Below, one piece after another: positions 45,706-57,600 of a stretch of DNA of 64,000 nucleotides. Both the position numbers and the translations under genes were made by a program. The first letter of the stretch is position 1, and every line of letters starts with the position of its first letter. This stretch comes from Malaya genurostris (Eukaryota; Arthropoda; Insecta; Diptera; Culicidae): the NCBI RefSeq assembly GCF_030247185.1, contig NC_080571.1:83275025-83339024 (forward strand). The letters run 5' to 3'. The notes below the pieces were generated by a model. The model was not told the origin of the DNA, made no database searches, and saw only the letters and a list, made by a program, of their open reading frames with translations.

Positions 45706-47270
45706 ATTTTTTTCTTTCTGTTTGACGCTATCCTCTCGCCTCAACCACTACGCAAGTGCTTTCCCTATTTCTTTTATCCTTGACTTTCCATCCGCAAATT
45801 GATAAGCCATCTTTGAATATCCAGTGGAACATATCACTTGAGCCTTTTGCTTTCTGAAGGTTCGAACAAGCAACACTTGCATCCGGTTAATCGATAAATA
45901 TAGCTACTTTCATGGCATCCGAAACAGGATTTCACCGGTCTGTCAACAATCACCAAGAGAATTGAGCCACATTTCTTCCGTTTTTTGATAACTGTATGTT
46001 CCTTTCGGTGGGTGTGAAACTACTCGTATGTACTTATGCCGAAAACAATTAACACATTTGTATCACAGCTGATCAGGTCATCTCCATACATGGTTAGTTT
46101 TCAATGAACAATCTAAACTAAGTAATTCGTTTCTACGATCAAGAATACGATTAATCTATAACCTCGTCAATTTCATGTGTATTTGTTGACGAGCAGGTAA
46201 AACGCAATCTGTAATGTATTTTAATTGTGCAACTCATACCCCACCCTGTTTCACCGCAAAATCAAATCGCTGTCATTATTGTCTCTATTGGTGAATGATT
46301 GGGCAAGTAGTGAAATAAAACAACCTCACGATGCGATAAGATATTGCCTTCCGTGTCACTTATATCACTTTACATTCAGCTGCCAATCAGATACAAAAGA
46401 AAAACCTCATCAACATTAGGCAACAAAATATTTTAATCTTTCCTACATGTCATTCAGGATCGATTGTACCTTAATCCTAGGTTACACTTTTAATCACATG
46501 TTTTTCACTGCACAACAAAATAAAAACAGTTCTAACATCTAATCGTACGGAACCAAGCCATCCTTCAGAGAAAAATAACCATCGACCGACAAATTGAAAC
46601 AAACAAATCACTTACACAAACGAAAATTTTGACAGTCAGCATTTTACAATGAAAATTCAAACCAACAATAACAATAATGCTTTTGGTGCTTCCTTCGATT
46701 AACAAAAAATAAATGATTCGCAACACACGAGGGGGCACTCAAACCGTTACCGGACGGTTTGGAACCGAACAAGTCTGATTGAACTGAGCGCTACCCGAAT
46801 ACTGAATGGTCGAAAGGGAGCTCCCATCTGGTTAGCTCAAAGGAACAACGCGAAATATTATACAATCAACAGAAGATCGATGGACGAGTGGTAACCTGAT
46901 GGTGTACACTTTTGTTTGTTGTGTGGGCTCGGCAAAAACGTAGCGGTATAAGAATGTTTGAATGAAAACTACGAGCGTGCAAAAATGCCGCTCTCACACC
47001 GCCACCAGCTTGAATGCCGGTTGAGTATGTGCGTGTGATGTACGAACTGTTTGATGGCGCCAGTTTGAACCATGCTACCGAACGCTGACCTTTGTCGGAA
47101 TGTTTTTGCAGATTTCTTGCTTGATTATAAGTTTTTGAGGAAGAATACATATACCATCATAATCAGTTCGGTAAGGTCGCAAATTATCTGTGTATGAATG
47201 TGACGAAAATATGCGCTCACTGTTCTCCATGATAGCTGGATCGATCAACAGAAACTTCGCTTTGAAGAGG
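45706..47270. other. 1.6 kb without recognised repeats or genes
   Basis: The longest repeat-poor stretch in the intergenic half. A minus-strand frame of 94 codons (46866-47150) is unrecognised. It could hold an untranslated exon or enhancer, but nothing in the sequence proves this. Confidence 0.35.
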
Positions 47271-47294
47271 TCCTATTGATTACACTTTAAAAAT

Positions 47295-47605
47295 GCCTTA
47301 TTGTTAAGAAAATTTCACAAACTAAGATTCGAATTAAAGGTCGACATCTAGATTCCGGTACCGGAGATTCTGATCAAAAGCTCCAAAATGTAATTCACCT
47401 CATTTTCTCGTAGATGTCCCAACCGATTTTCACGAACTTAGATTCGAATGAAAAATCACATGGTCCTTTACGGCATCTCTGAATTTCATCCGGATCCGAC
47501 TGCCGGTTCCAGAATTACAACGGAAAGAGTGTTGAAAATGTCATACCGTCATTCAAAGCGAAAAACCTGTTTTAATCCACCTAGTGGTGTGATCAGAGCT
47601 AAGTC
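47295..47605 (-). repeat. Dispersed ~120-bp unit family, reverse copy
   Basis: cccaaccgattttcacgaac and catccggatccgactgccgg units, ending in the family terminus ttttaatccacctagtggtg at 47572-47590. Confidence 0.7.
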
Positions 47606-47810
47606 AATTTAATTTTCTAAAAATAGACGAAAATGTCTAAGACTAAAGCGCTATCCACACTAGGCCGTGACGTATCCGGAACGGGACCACAACGTGCCGG
47701 GATTTATTTGTAAAATATTCTCATCATACCGTGAACCTTCCGTGTCGCTACCGTTGCTATTAGTAACATACACAATCGTTGAATTTGATGTGCTTCTGTT
47801 CCTCACGAAA

Positions 47811-48340
47811 ATGGTACATTTTTCCAACGAAGAATTGGTCAGAATTGCAATTGCTCTGAATGACGAAGATAATCAGCAGTTTAAAAACAAACAAAAAAAG
47901 AAAAAAGATTTGGATGCACGAACTTTGGCGAAAAAGAGCAGTTGAGGGTGAATTTACCACCTCATATAAGCAGCTTGTGAATGACGATATCAAGGAATAT
48001 TTTCGAATGCCAGAAGCCTGTTTCAACTCGCTGTTGAGTAAAATTCATCAGTGTCTTAAAAGCATGACACTACATTCCGATTAGCAGTGACTCCCGAGAG
48101 GCTGGCAGTTTGTTTAAGATATTTGCATTGATTTGTTTACAAGATTTCTTTGTAAATGTCAAGAAAACTCCAACCAAAAAATGTATAACGATCATTGAGA
48201 TGGCTTATAGTTTGTGTTCGTCTCATGATTTCAGATATTTAGCAACAGGAGACACGCAAAAAACCATAGCATTTAGTTACAGACATGGGGCGGTCTACCA
48301 GATTGTTCACGAGATATGTCGTATAATCAAAGATAAATAA
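47811..48340 (+). pseudogene. HARBI1-like transposase, N-terminal part
   Basis: First frame MVHFSNEELVRIAIALNDED; then, shifted, IWMHELWRKRAVEGEFTTSY and KEYFRMPEACFNSLLSKI; after another shift FRYLATGDTQKTIAFSYRHG and VYQIVHEICRIIKDK. These are the N-terminal DNA-binding and linker regions of Harbinger nucleases (W...R, F.RM..E.F, RYLATGD). The DDE catalytic domain is not recognisable downstream, where a nested MITE begins at 48539. Confidence 0.85.
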
Positions 48341-48538
48341 TAAAGTCAAGTACGTGCTTATGAATATTTTTAAAAAATGTGGTTCGTTCCCGGTACCTTC
48401 TGAAATGACCGCACTCACCGCTTGGTGGAGTGCGAGATCAATTGCATTGTTATCATTTCAACCAAAGTGTGCCATAAAATCTCAATATATACAAATGAGT
48501 TACCGAATCGAAAGGGTTCTCACGGTTTGACATTTGCA

Positions 48539-49304
48539 TTATGAACTAGGACAGGACCTGACAATTGTTAATCCACTTTTAGGACCAATTTCGGACCAGC
48601 TCGTGATTGGTTGAAATTGACATAAGCAAGTACAAGTTGTTGAAATCAATATTACTGCAGGGTGGTAGAAAAAGTGTTGTCAGTATCGTCGGTAACAGTG
48701 TAGCTTGATATTGGATATTTTATTTTTCGGATCATCTTTTAAAAATTATTAATTTCCATAAGATTTAAGTTCAATTTGTTTTTAAGTCTTGTCAATGTGG
48801 AAAGTATACGAGTACATTTAACAATCACTGGATGATACAATGAGAAAGCCTGAAATCACGAAGTGTGATATGGACGAGAATATTGATTATGTTGGTTGAG
48901 AATAGCACCGAATCTTTGGATACTTCTGTATGTTATTATTTTTCTCAAATAGAATATGTTGAATACTTTAGTTAATAAAGCTGCAAGAATTAATTACCCA
49001 AAATTGAGTGTTTTAGAAAAATTTTATTAAGCTGTTTCAACTAAACGTTTTCTTCAAAACAAACATCTGATCCAAATGAATCCAGAGCTATATTTTTGAC
49101 CGATATAACATTTGTCTAAATGTTTTCAAATGATAAATAATTGCATGTTATAAGGGGAGAAAGTTTTCAGAATGAATAATTATCTCTACTGGCAACAGTG
49201 ATCGCGAGGAATTTATTATTTACAGCAGGGAGCAACCGGAATAAGAAGAGAAATATTTTTCTGGAAAAAGAAGCCAGTTGTCTGGTCCTGTCCTAGATTA
49301 TGAA
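48539..49304. mobile_element. MITE nested in the Harbinger element
   Basis: Ends tgaactaggacaggacctga (48542) and tctggtcctgtcctagatta (49281) are inverse copies of about 24 bp with two or three mismatches. About 765 bp, no coding capacity. Confidence 0.65.
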
Positions 49305-49700
49305 TGTATGATGGGAACTCAGCAGTGCAACCAATTTATCACCATTGGTGCCAGTTTCACGGAGGACCGTAGATGTGCGCCAAGAAAAGATCGTGACTGT
49401 CATGTCTGGAAATTCGTTTGTGGTATAATTACCGAAAAATTGCCGAAACCAACAGAAGATATGCGGAAGAAGATTGTTAACCATTTTTGTGGAATTTCCC
49501 GCTGTGTCTTGGAGCCTTGGATGGAAAGCTTTGAGTCAACGCATGCTTTGATCGTGCTTCGGACGTGTGTCGATACAGACACGGGTACGACACGGTCTAG
49601 TGAGAATATTCACATGAAGCTGCATTATACCATATTCACACTAGCGCGGATATCACTTGATATACCGAGATTCACATATGATCGAAATGATATCGTTTGA
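49278..49700 (+). other. Unrecognised 140-codon frame in the Harbinger element
   Basis: Starts inside the right end of the nested MITE and continues over Harbinger sequence (CCAPRKD-like patch, WKFVCGIITEKLPKPTEDMR). It shows no motif I can name. Its tail runs into the next nested MITE. Possibly the remains of the second Harbinger protein or of the nuclease; not supported. Confidence 0.3.
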
Positions 49701-50092
49701 CAATCAAGTTGTCATATTGAATATTCCCATTAGAAATAAGATCAATAATATTACCTTTCTCTATTAAAATTAAATCAATAGTTGAAGTCTTGCATTTTAT
49801 GGTTTCCGAACGCCAGTATTCGTTGAAAAATTCGAAATTATTATGATTGTTTATTGTCACTCTCGAAGTGACGTTCATAAATGAGTGCGTTCAATGCCAT
49901 TATCCGTGTTGCTAGTTGCGATTTTCGACAACTCGACATGATATCGTGCATGATATCCCGGATATCATGCCAAAATGATAATACGCGTTGACATCAAATT
50001 GTTTGGGATATCAAGTGATATCGCACATGATATCATCGGATATCAAGTATATCCGTATATTACTTGATATCAGCGCTAATGTGAACATACTA
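49628..50092. mobile_element. MITE with GATATC palindromes, nested in Harbinger
   Basis: Ends tattcacactagcgcggata and gatatcagcgctaatgtgaa are inverse over ~33 bp with several mismatches. The body repeats palindromic motifs such as atcaagtgatat and ccggatatcatgc. A related stretch lies at 35070-35160. Confidence 0.65.
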
Positions 50093-50435
50093 TTAAACAA
50101 TTTTGAAGCGTAACCCGGTCGGGATCCGGTCCAGTCCCGTTCCGGATACGTCACGGCCTAGTGTGAATAGCGCTTAACTAATTCAGCTCCGCTTGCAAAT
50201 TATGAGAACGAGATCAACACTGAATATCGAGTTTATTTATTTTTTGAGAAGAAATCGCTCATTGTCGAGTTCTTCTGTGAGCTACTCAAAATTAGGTCGT
50301 TATCTACTCGAATTTTGATCGATTTGGTCGTGAAAAATAGGTAGCGAGCATTTCCAAAGTTGCCCTGACAACACTTTGAGCAATCTTCAATTTTCAAATA
50401 GGTTCTTTCCGTGTAATTATTTCGATTAAAGATTA

Positions 50436-51451
50436 TCCCAAAAAGTATGGACACAACCAAAAACCGCTGCCATTTCGCAATGGTTCAGAATCTGTCAATT
50501 TTTAAGGCTGCGTCCTCTTCTCTAACCACTTGTGCAGTTGTTTATTCGTTTTCATTAGTTTGTTTCGAAATGCGTGGACTTTCAGCAGAACAACGTCGAA
50601 AAATTGTGTACAAATGGTGCACAGAACGCGGACTGTCACTGAGAAAGATAGCAAAAATGTCAGGAGTAAGTGAAAAAGCCGTGCGAAATGCAATTAGGAA
50701 GTTCGGTGAGGATAACACCTTTGAGGATAAACCGAAAACGGGTCGAAAAAAATGTCCTGCTAACCCTGAGTTGGATAAACATATACTGAAGGCGTTCGAG
50801 CAAAAGAAGGAGGTTTCAGTTCGGGATGTGGTCAAAAAAGTCGGCACTTCGAAGTCAAAAGTTCTTCGTGCTAAAGAACGTTTGAAGCTTCGAACCTATA
50901 AGAAGCAGAAACAACCAAAACGTAGTCCGAAACAAGAAGCATCGATCAGACCGATCAAGGTATGTCTACAAAAACGACTTCTATACATGATTCGAAGCCA
51001 CAAGGATCAAGGATGTTGTCTTCTGGCCAGATCTTGCTTCTTGCTATTACTCGAAATCAACGGTAGAATGGTATACTACCAAAAATGTCACTTTCGTCCC
51101 AAAAGACATGAATCCACCAAATTGCCCACAACTTCGACCAATTGAGGAATTTTGGGCATTAACGAAGGCACATCTTAGGAAACATGTCTCGGCAGCCGAA
51201 ACCATTCAACAGTTCGAAAAAGATTGGAAAAAAAGTGTCAAAACTTGTCGCCAAGAAGTCTGTACGGAATATAATGAGGCGAACGTTCGCAAGAAGGTGC
51301 GCCAGCTAGTCTACAATGGCTAACTAGCAAATGTTGAGAATAATATTCTGTTGTTGTAGTCTAATATTATCAGTATATCGAAAAAAATTTGAATATCTAA
51401 CACTTGTGAATTATTTACAGCGAAATCAAAGTGCGTCCATACTTTCAGGGA
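50436..51451 (+). mobile_element. ITmD37E element 2, internally deleted
   Basis: Ends tcccaaaaagtatggacaca (50436) and tgcgtccatactttcaggga (to 51451) are imperfect inverse repeats. TA precedes; CA follows, an altered duplication. About 1.0 kb. Confidence 0.85.
50570..51323 (+). pseudogene. ITmD37E transposase with central deletion
   Basis: The N-terminal DNA-binding part is intact: MRGLSAEQRRKIVYKWCTER, VRNAIRKFGEDNTFEDKPKT, KKVGTSKSKVLRAKERLKLR. After SPKQEASIRPIK the frame jumps to CLQKRLLYMIRSHKDQ, so about 150 residues including the first catalytic Asp are deleted. One frame away are FWPDLASCYYSKSTVEW (second Asp) and NPPNCPQLRPIEEFWA, with Glu 37 residues after the Asp. The DNA-binding half remains open and could act as a competitor if expressed; this is speculation. 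Confidence 0.9.
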
Positions 51452-51799
51452 CAGTCATTGATTAAGTTTTTGGGCTCTCTTTATAGCCAAATCGATGAAA
51501 GAATGAAAATTGAAATTCGACTGATTCTTCCTGCAGACGTTATTTTGATTTCGCATTGTCGTAGGGGAACGAGTGATGTTGCCATTGATATTCTTTTTTT
51601 TGTGACAATGAGAGAAGAAAATGCTTCGTATCTCTTCGTTTGATTTGGATACGGTCATTTACGAGTGAGAGGGTTAAAAAAGCAAATATGAGACTGTTGG
51701 ATTGTATTCTTTCATTGAGAATGCGTGACAATTTTAAGCTCTGGGAGTGATGCTTTTTTCATATAACTCATATTTTCATGAATATTACAGAGGTAGTCG

Positions 51800-53260
51800 T
51801 GAAGAAAATTTTCATTTCATCTGAATGAAAACAAAAAAGGAAGGAGGCTCCATTTTCGGAGTTATTGACTCCGAACCTGAAGTCGATTCCGGATAAATTC
51901 AATAGTGAGATAGTGAGGCCTCTTATATGAATCTAAGCTTGAAAAAATCGATTCGACCATCTCCGAGGAAATCAAGTGCATATTTTTGCACATACGCAAA
52001 CAGACATTTTGTCATCTAGACGAACTGATTCGAATGGTATACGACATTCGGCCTCCCGACTTTACTGGTTCTTCGTTCTCGATTCCGGAAGCACTGGAAA
52101 CAGAACACAATCTACTACAATGGCTCGAATCATATTTAACGAAACGTGTACAAGTAGTTCGCTTTCATAACATTCGGTCTGAACCAATCAATGTAACATT
52201 TGGCGTACCTCAGGGCTCTCATCTCGGACCTCTTCTTTTCATACTGCATGTAAACGACATTTTCTTCATATTCAAATATCTAAAAGTGCTTATATATGCT
52301 GACAACATGAAGAGGCTCATGGAAATAAGAAACATAAACGACGTCGCAATATTCCCGAACGAAATCAATCTATTCCACATTTGGTGCACAAAACTCTACT
52401 CAAGCTCAATGTAAAAAAATAATTTATTTCAATAACATTCAATAGGAAAAAATGAAACTCTATCTATAGACATACATCTAGGAAACCAACTTGTAGAAAA
52501 ACGTAAAGTTGTACGAGATTTAGGCGTACTGGGCTTTATTAAACGCTTCTGTAGTAATTTCAAGGGCACATATACAACTAAATTATTATATAGTAGCAGC
52601 ATAGCATAATATTATTCACGAAGAACGGATTTAATCGATCCCGAAACAATTTCTTGTATATTTACTTCGTAAATTAAACTGGACAGCATTTCCTCTGCCA
52701 TCGCATGAAGCACGTTGCATGCTTTTCAATATACAAACACTTAAGGAACATCATAATCTTTCAATTTATCAACGACATTATTTCTCAACGCGTACAATCA
52801 TCTTCACTACTATCGCAACACGGAAATTAGTTTTAGAAAGACACAACAGAACAATTTATACAAAGAATAGTTCAGTTAGTCGAATTATGCGTCACCATAA
52901 TTTTTTTTTTTAATCATCTTGACCTAACTATGTCAAAAAATCAAAATAAAACTCAACTTAATCGTAGGAATACAGCATTGTAAACATTGTAAATTATTTA
53001 TATGTAGTCTACATTTGCTTGACGAAATGAATAAATAAATAACAAGTGGCTATGTACTTCAAAATGTAACTCACTCACTTTTCCCAGAGATGGCCGATTT
53101 TTCACAAATTGAGATTCAAATGAAAGGTCTTACGAATCTATACGAGATTTCTTAATTTTGTTCTTGCCCGCCTTCCGTTTCCGGAAATACAAGGCGATGA
53201 GTGTTTCTAGCCTTCATGATGAGCAACGATACAAAATAGGAGAAAAGGTAATCTTAATTT
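51800..53260 (+). repeat. Dispersed unit family, split by a Jockey-like insertion
   Basis: Left part 51840-52095 (aaaatcgattcgaccatctc, cattcggcctcccgacttta, gattccggaagcactggaaa) and right part 53043-53260 (agtggctatgtacttcaaaa, gatggccgatttttcac). In intact family members these parts are contiguous. Confidence 0.7.
52096..53042 (+). pseudogene. Jockey-like LINE, 5'-truncated reverse transcriptase fragment
   Basis: The frame from about 52099 reads NLLQWLESYLTKRVQVVRFH and then FGVPQGSHLGPLLFILHVND and LIYADNMKRL. The latter two are reverse transcriptase blocks with the catalytic YADD changed to YADN. Decayed downstream sequence includes VRDLGV (~52510). The element ends in aatgaataaataaataac, a tail typical of 3' ends made by target-primed reverse transcription. 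Strong 5' truncation and several stops. Confidence 0.8.
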
Positions 53261-53693
53261 GATTCGATACTGTTCCAATTTGTAGGGTGCTAAAATTTGT
53301 TTTGTCGATATTTTTTTATACAAATATGAAATATTGCAAAAAATTCAAATTTAAAACCTATAGAAAAATTTTCTTCTGTGTAATTTTTATTATACTTTCA
53401 GTCAAATACTCCAACAAAATGTTTCAAAACGAAATAAATTTATCTCGAAGTTCTTCTTCAACTGTATTACAATTATTACATCACTTGATATCATTTTATT
53501 TCAAGTGTAGAATAAACCCAAATAACTTTCCATCCGTCAAACTTTGAAATAAGCTGCTAAGTTTTAGTAGTTGAATTTTAATACTCGACATAAAATAACT
53601 GCTTGACAGTCAAACTTGAACTAAAAAGATCAAATAATTCGCCGGCGTTAATAGTGTACTCGGTGCGGTTGTTCATAATTTCCAAATAAAGAT
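53261..53693. other. No gene recognised
   Basis: AT-rich; an 86-codon plus-strand frame (53287-53547) is unrecognised. Confidence 0.4.
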
Positions 53694-54620
53694 AGGGTAA
53701 GGGCTTCCTATTTCATCTGAGCTCCTATTTCCATCTCATCCCTTCACTTCATCACTTTGAACATGAATAATATCTTACAACGTATCTGAACCAAACTGTC
53801 AAATGTTTAAAAATTAATATTTAAGCTATTGTCACACTTTTCCATTGGAAGAAATGATTTTAAATTCTTCGGTAATCGTTTTTTTTTCATTTAAAACAAA
53901 TTCACTTTTCAATTTAGGACACATTTTCGTTTCAAGACTTACAGCTCGTCATGTTTCTGAATATCTGCTAAACAATTCGTCTCACAACATGGTCACTATT
54001 TCGCATAATTACACTACTATTGAATGCTGGATTACTTCATAATTAGTAATGTTCACTTGCCACTTGTTTAATTAACGATTAATTAAACTTCAAAAATTTC
54101 CCGACAAGCAATAAAAGTCTTTAAGAATATGAGATGAAAGTTTTTCACTTAGTTCATTTGATTGCGCTTTGTTTTTTTTTTTTCAAATAAAATTTTTATT
54201 AGGCTCATTTGCTTTAGCTTAACGTGGCCGATTGTCTTGTTGTTAGGGAGAGAGAAAGGGATGCCGTATTACGGGGCGGCATACTCCCCAGTTAGTAAGG
54301 GGACATAGGGAGGGTGGGACCTACACAGTATTGAATTGAAATTTGAATACATCATTGGTTTGTGGCATACATCATTTAGACACATTTTGCGTTCGATGAA
54401 TCTTCATGTTTTTCAGCTTGTAGCAATGAAGAGATTATTCTGGATTGGGATGCTTCGTTGGTGTGTTCTGACGTTGATGTGACGTTTTTGGGTAGCTTCC
54501 AGCAACTCAGTCAGTTCAAGGCAGGTGCATGCTCCGAAGCATCGTTTACACAGGCCATACTTCCAGCAACGTAAAGAAGAGTGCGGTAGAGCTGTAGACG
54601 AGAAAGAGATAGGGAGAGCA

Positions 54621-57600
54621 CTAAATTTGAGCATTGATAGTTTTCAAGAAGTTATAGATGAGAGTCATATAAGGAAGATTTCGAGTTGCCAAGACGTCGC
54701 GGACTGGTACGAAGGGTGGTATACCTCGGGCCCGAAGGGAACCTATGAGTTGGGACCTGGCATCACAATACTCGACACATGTCCAAACAACATGTTCGAT
54801 GTCATGATAACCCTCACCGCAAACGCAGACACCACTCTCGGCGAGCCCCACACGACGGAGATGCGCGCTGAACATATAATGATTAGACATGAGCCTTGAC
54901 ATTACACGAATAAAGTCTCGGCTCACGTCTAACCCCCGGAACCAAGCTTTCGTCGATACCTGTGGGATTATTGAGTGTAACCATCGTCCCAGAGTTCCAC
55001 TATTCCATGTATTCTGCCAGCTAGCTAGAGTTTTCTGACGACAGCAACTGAAAAATTCATTGAAGCAGATTGGTCTTTCATAGATATCACCTTCTAGTGC
55101 GCCCACCTTGGCTAACGAGTCCGCCCTCTCATTGCCCCGTATGGAACAATGTGAGGGGACCCAAACCAAGGTAATCTGGTATGATTTTGCAGATAAAGCA
55201 CTCAATTGTTCCCGTACTTTCCCCAGGAAATACGGTGAGTGCTTTCCAGGCTTCACTGAACGGAGAGCCTCAATGGAACTGAGACTGTCCGATACAATGA
55301 AGTAGTGATCTGTGGGCAGAGTGTCAATGATCTCAAGGGTATACTGAATTGCAGCTAGTTCTGCGACGTAAACTGAAGCTGGATCACTGAGTTTATAGGA
55401 AGCGGTGAAATTTACATTGAATATACCGAAGCCAGTGGACCCGTCTAGATATGATCCGTCAGTGTAAAACATTTTATTACAGTCGACTTCTTTAAATTTA
55501 TTATTAAAAATTTTTAGGATCTCTTGAGGGCGTACAGGATCCGGGATTCCACGAATTTCTTCTTTCATGGATGTGTCAAAAAACACAGTAGAATTAGAAG
55601 TATCCACAAAATGAACACGATTGGGAACAAACGAAGAAGGTTTTATATTCTGAGCCATGTAGTCAAAATACAAGGACATAAAACGGGTTTGTGAATTAAG
55701 CTCGACGAGCTTTTCAAAGTTTTCTATCACCATCGGATTCAAAATGTCGCATCGGATTAGCAGTCGATATGAGAGATCCCAGAACCTGTTTTTCAACGGT
55801 AAGACGCCCGCCAGCACTTCAAGACTCATCGTATGGGTTGATTGCATGCAACCCAAGGCAATACGTAAACAACGATACTGAATACTTTCCAGTTTAATGA
55901 AATGAATATTCGTAGCGGAGCGGAAACAGAAACATCCATATTCCATTACTGACAATATCGTCGTTTTGTACAACCTGATCAGGTCTCCTGGGTGAGAGCC
56001 CCACCAAGTTCCGGTTATTGTACGAAGGAAATTGATTCTCTGTAGGCATTTTCGTTTCAAATACCTAATGTGACATCCCCAGGTACCTTTGGAATCGAAC
56101 CAGACCCCGAGATATTTAAATGTGAAAACCTGAGCTATGGTTTCACCCCCTAGTTGAAGCTGTAATTGCGCAGGTTCTCGCTTCCTTGAAAATACAACCA
56201 GCTCAGTTTTCTCCGTAGAGAACTCGATACCCATTTGAAAAGCCCATGTCGACAAGTTGTCGAGGGTATCTTGCAATGGTCCTTGGAGATCGGCAGCTTT
56301 GGGTCCTATAATAGACACAACACTGTCGTCGGCAAGTTGTCTTAGCGTGCAAGATGTGTTGATACATTCATCAATGTTATTTACGTAAAAGTTGTATAAA
56401 AGGGGGCTTAAGCATGAGCCCTGAGGAAGACCCATGTAACTGAATCGCTTTGTCGTCAAATCACCATGCTCAAAATGCATGTGTTTCTCGGACAATAGAT
56501 TATATAAAAAGTTGTTCAAAACTGGTGAAAGACCATGCTGATGCAACTTCTCAGATAGAACGTTAATGGAAACTGAATCGAATGCCCCCTTGATGTCGAG
56601 GAAAACTGATGCCATTTGTTCTTTACGAGCAAATGCCATTTGAATTTCTGTTGAGAGCAACGCTAGACAATCGTTCGTTCCTTTGCCCCTGCGGAACCCA
56701 AATTGTGTACCTGAAAGCAATCCATTTGTTTCGACCCAATTGTCTAGACGAAAGAGAATCATTTTTTCCAACAATTTCCGAATACAGGAAAGCATAGCAA
56801 TCGGCCGATACGAATTGTGATCGGAGGCTGGTTTTCCAGGTTTTTGAATAGTAATAACTCTCACTTCTCTCCATTCGTGTGGGACAGTATTACCCTCGAG
56901 GAACTTGTTGAATAAATTCAACAAGCGCCTTTTGGCAGAGTCGGGCAGATTTTTCAACAAGTTGAATTTAATTCTGTCTAACCCCGGGGCTCTATTGTTA
57001 CACGACAAGAGCGCAAGTGAGAACTCTACCATCGAAAACGGTGTTTCGTTTGTATTCAATGTCGCGACGCGGGATATCTTCTGTTCCGGAACAGAATCAG
57101 GACATACTTTCTTAGCGAAATCAAATATCCAGCGGTTAGAATATTCCTCGCTTTCGTTCGCGTGATTTCGATTGCGCATGCGACGGGCCGTATTCCAAAG
57201 AGTGCTCATTGCTGTTTCTCTCGTTAATCCGTCAACAAACCTTCGCCAGTACCCGCTTTTCTTAGCTTTAATCAGACTTTTCATTTGAAATTCTAACGCC
57301 GCGTATTTCCGATAATTATCTGGAGTTCCGTTCCTTCTAAACGAGATGAAGGCTGAAGCTTTTTTCGTTTTCAGCTCTGAGCACTCTTTGTCCCACCATG
57401 GGTTGGGAGAACGTATACTAGTTTGCGCGCTAGGTAGTCGTTTCGTCTGAGCTTGAATTGCGGTGTCAAGAATCAAGCCAGCCAAAAATGTATACTCTTC
57501 CTCCGGAGGAAGCTCCTGTGATGTTTCTAGTTTCTCAGATATCGAGCTCGCGTAACGTTTCCAATCAATGTTTCGTGTGAAATCGTACGAAACATTGATT

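Larger units (their letters stand above)
47647..50174 (+). mobile_element. PIF/Harbinger element, TAA duplication
   Basis: 2528 bp; ends AGCGCTATCCACACTAGGCC and its inverse (ggcctagtgtgaatagcgct), matching over about 41 bp with one mismatch. The 3-bp duplication TAA (47644-47646, 50175-50177) is the superfamily signature. It contains a partial transposase and two nested MITEs. Confidence 0.9.

Noticed and set aside
46866..47150. 94-codon minus-strand frame in a repeat-poor region
   Set aside because: No family match, no splice-site context that extends it; kept only as unexplained sequence.
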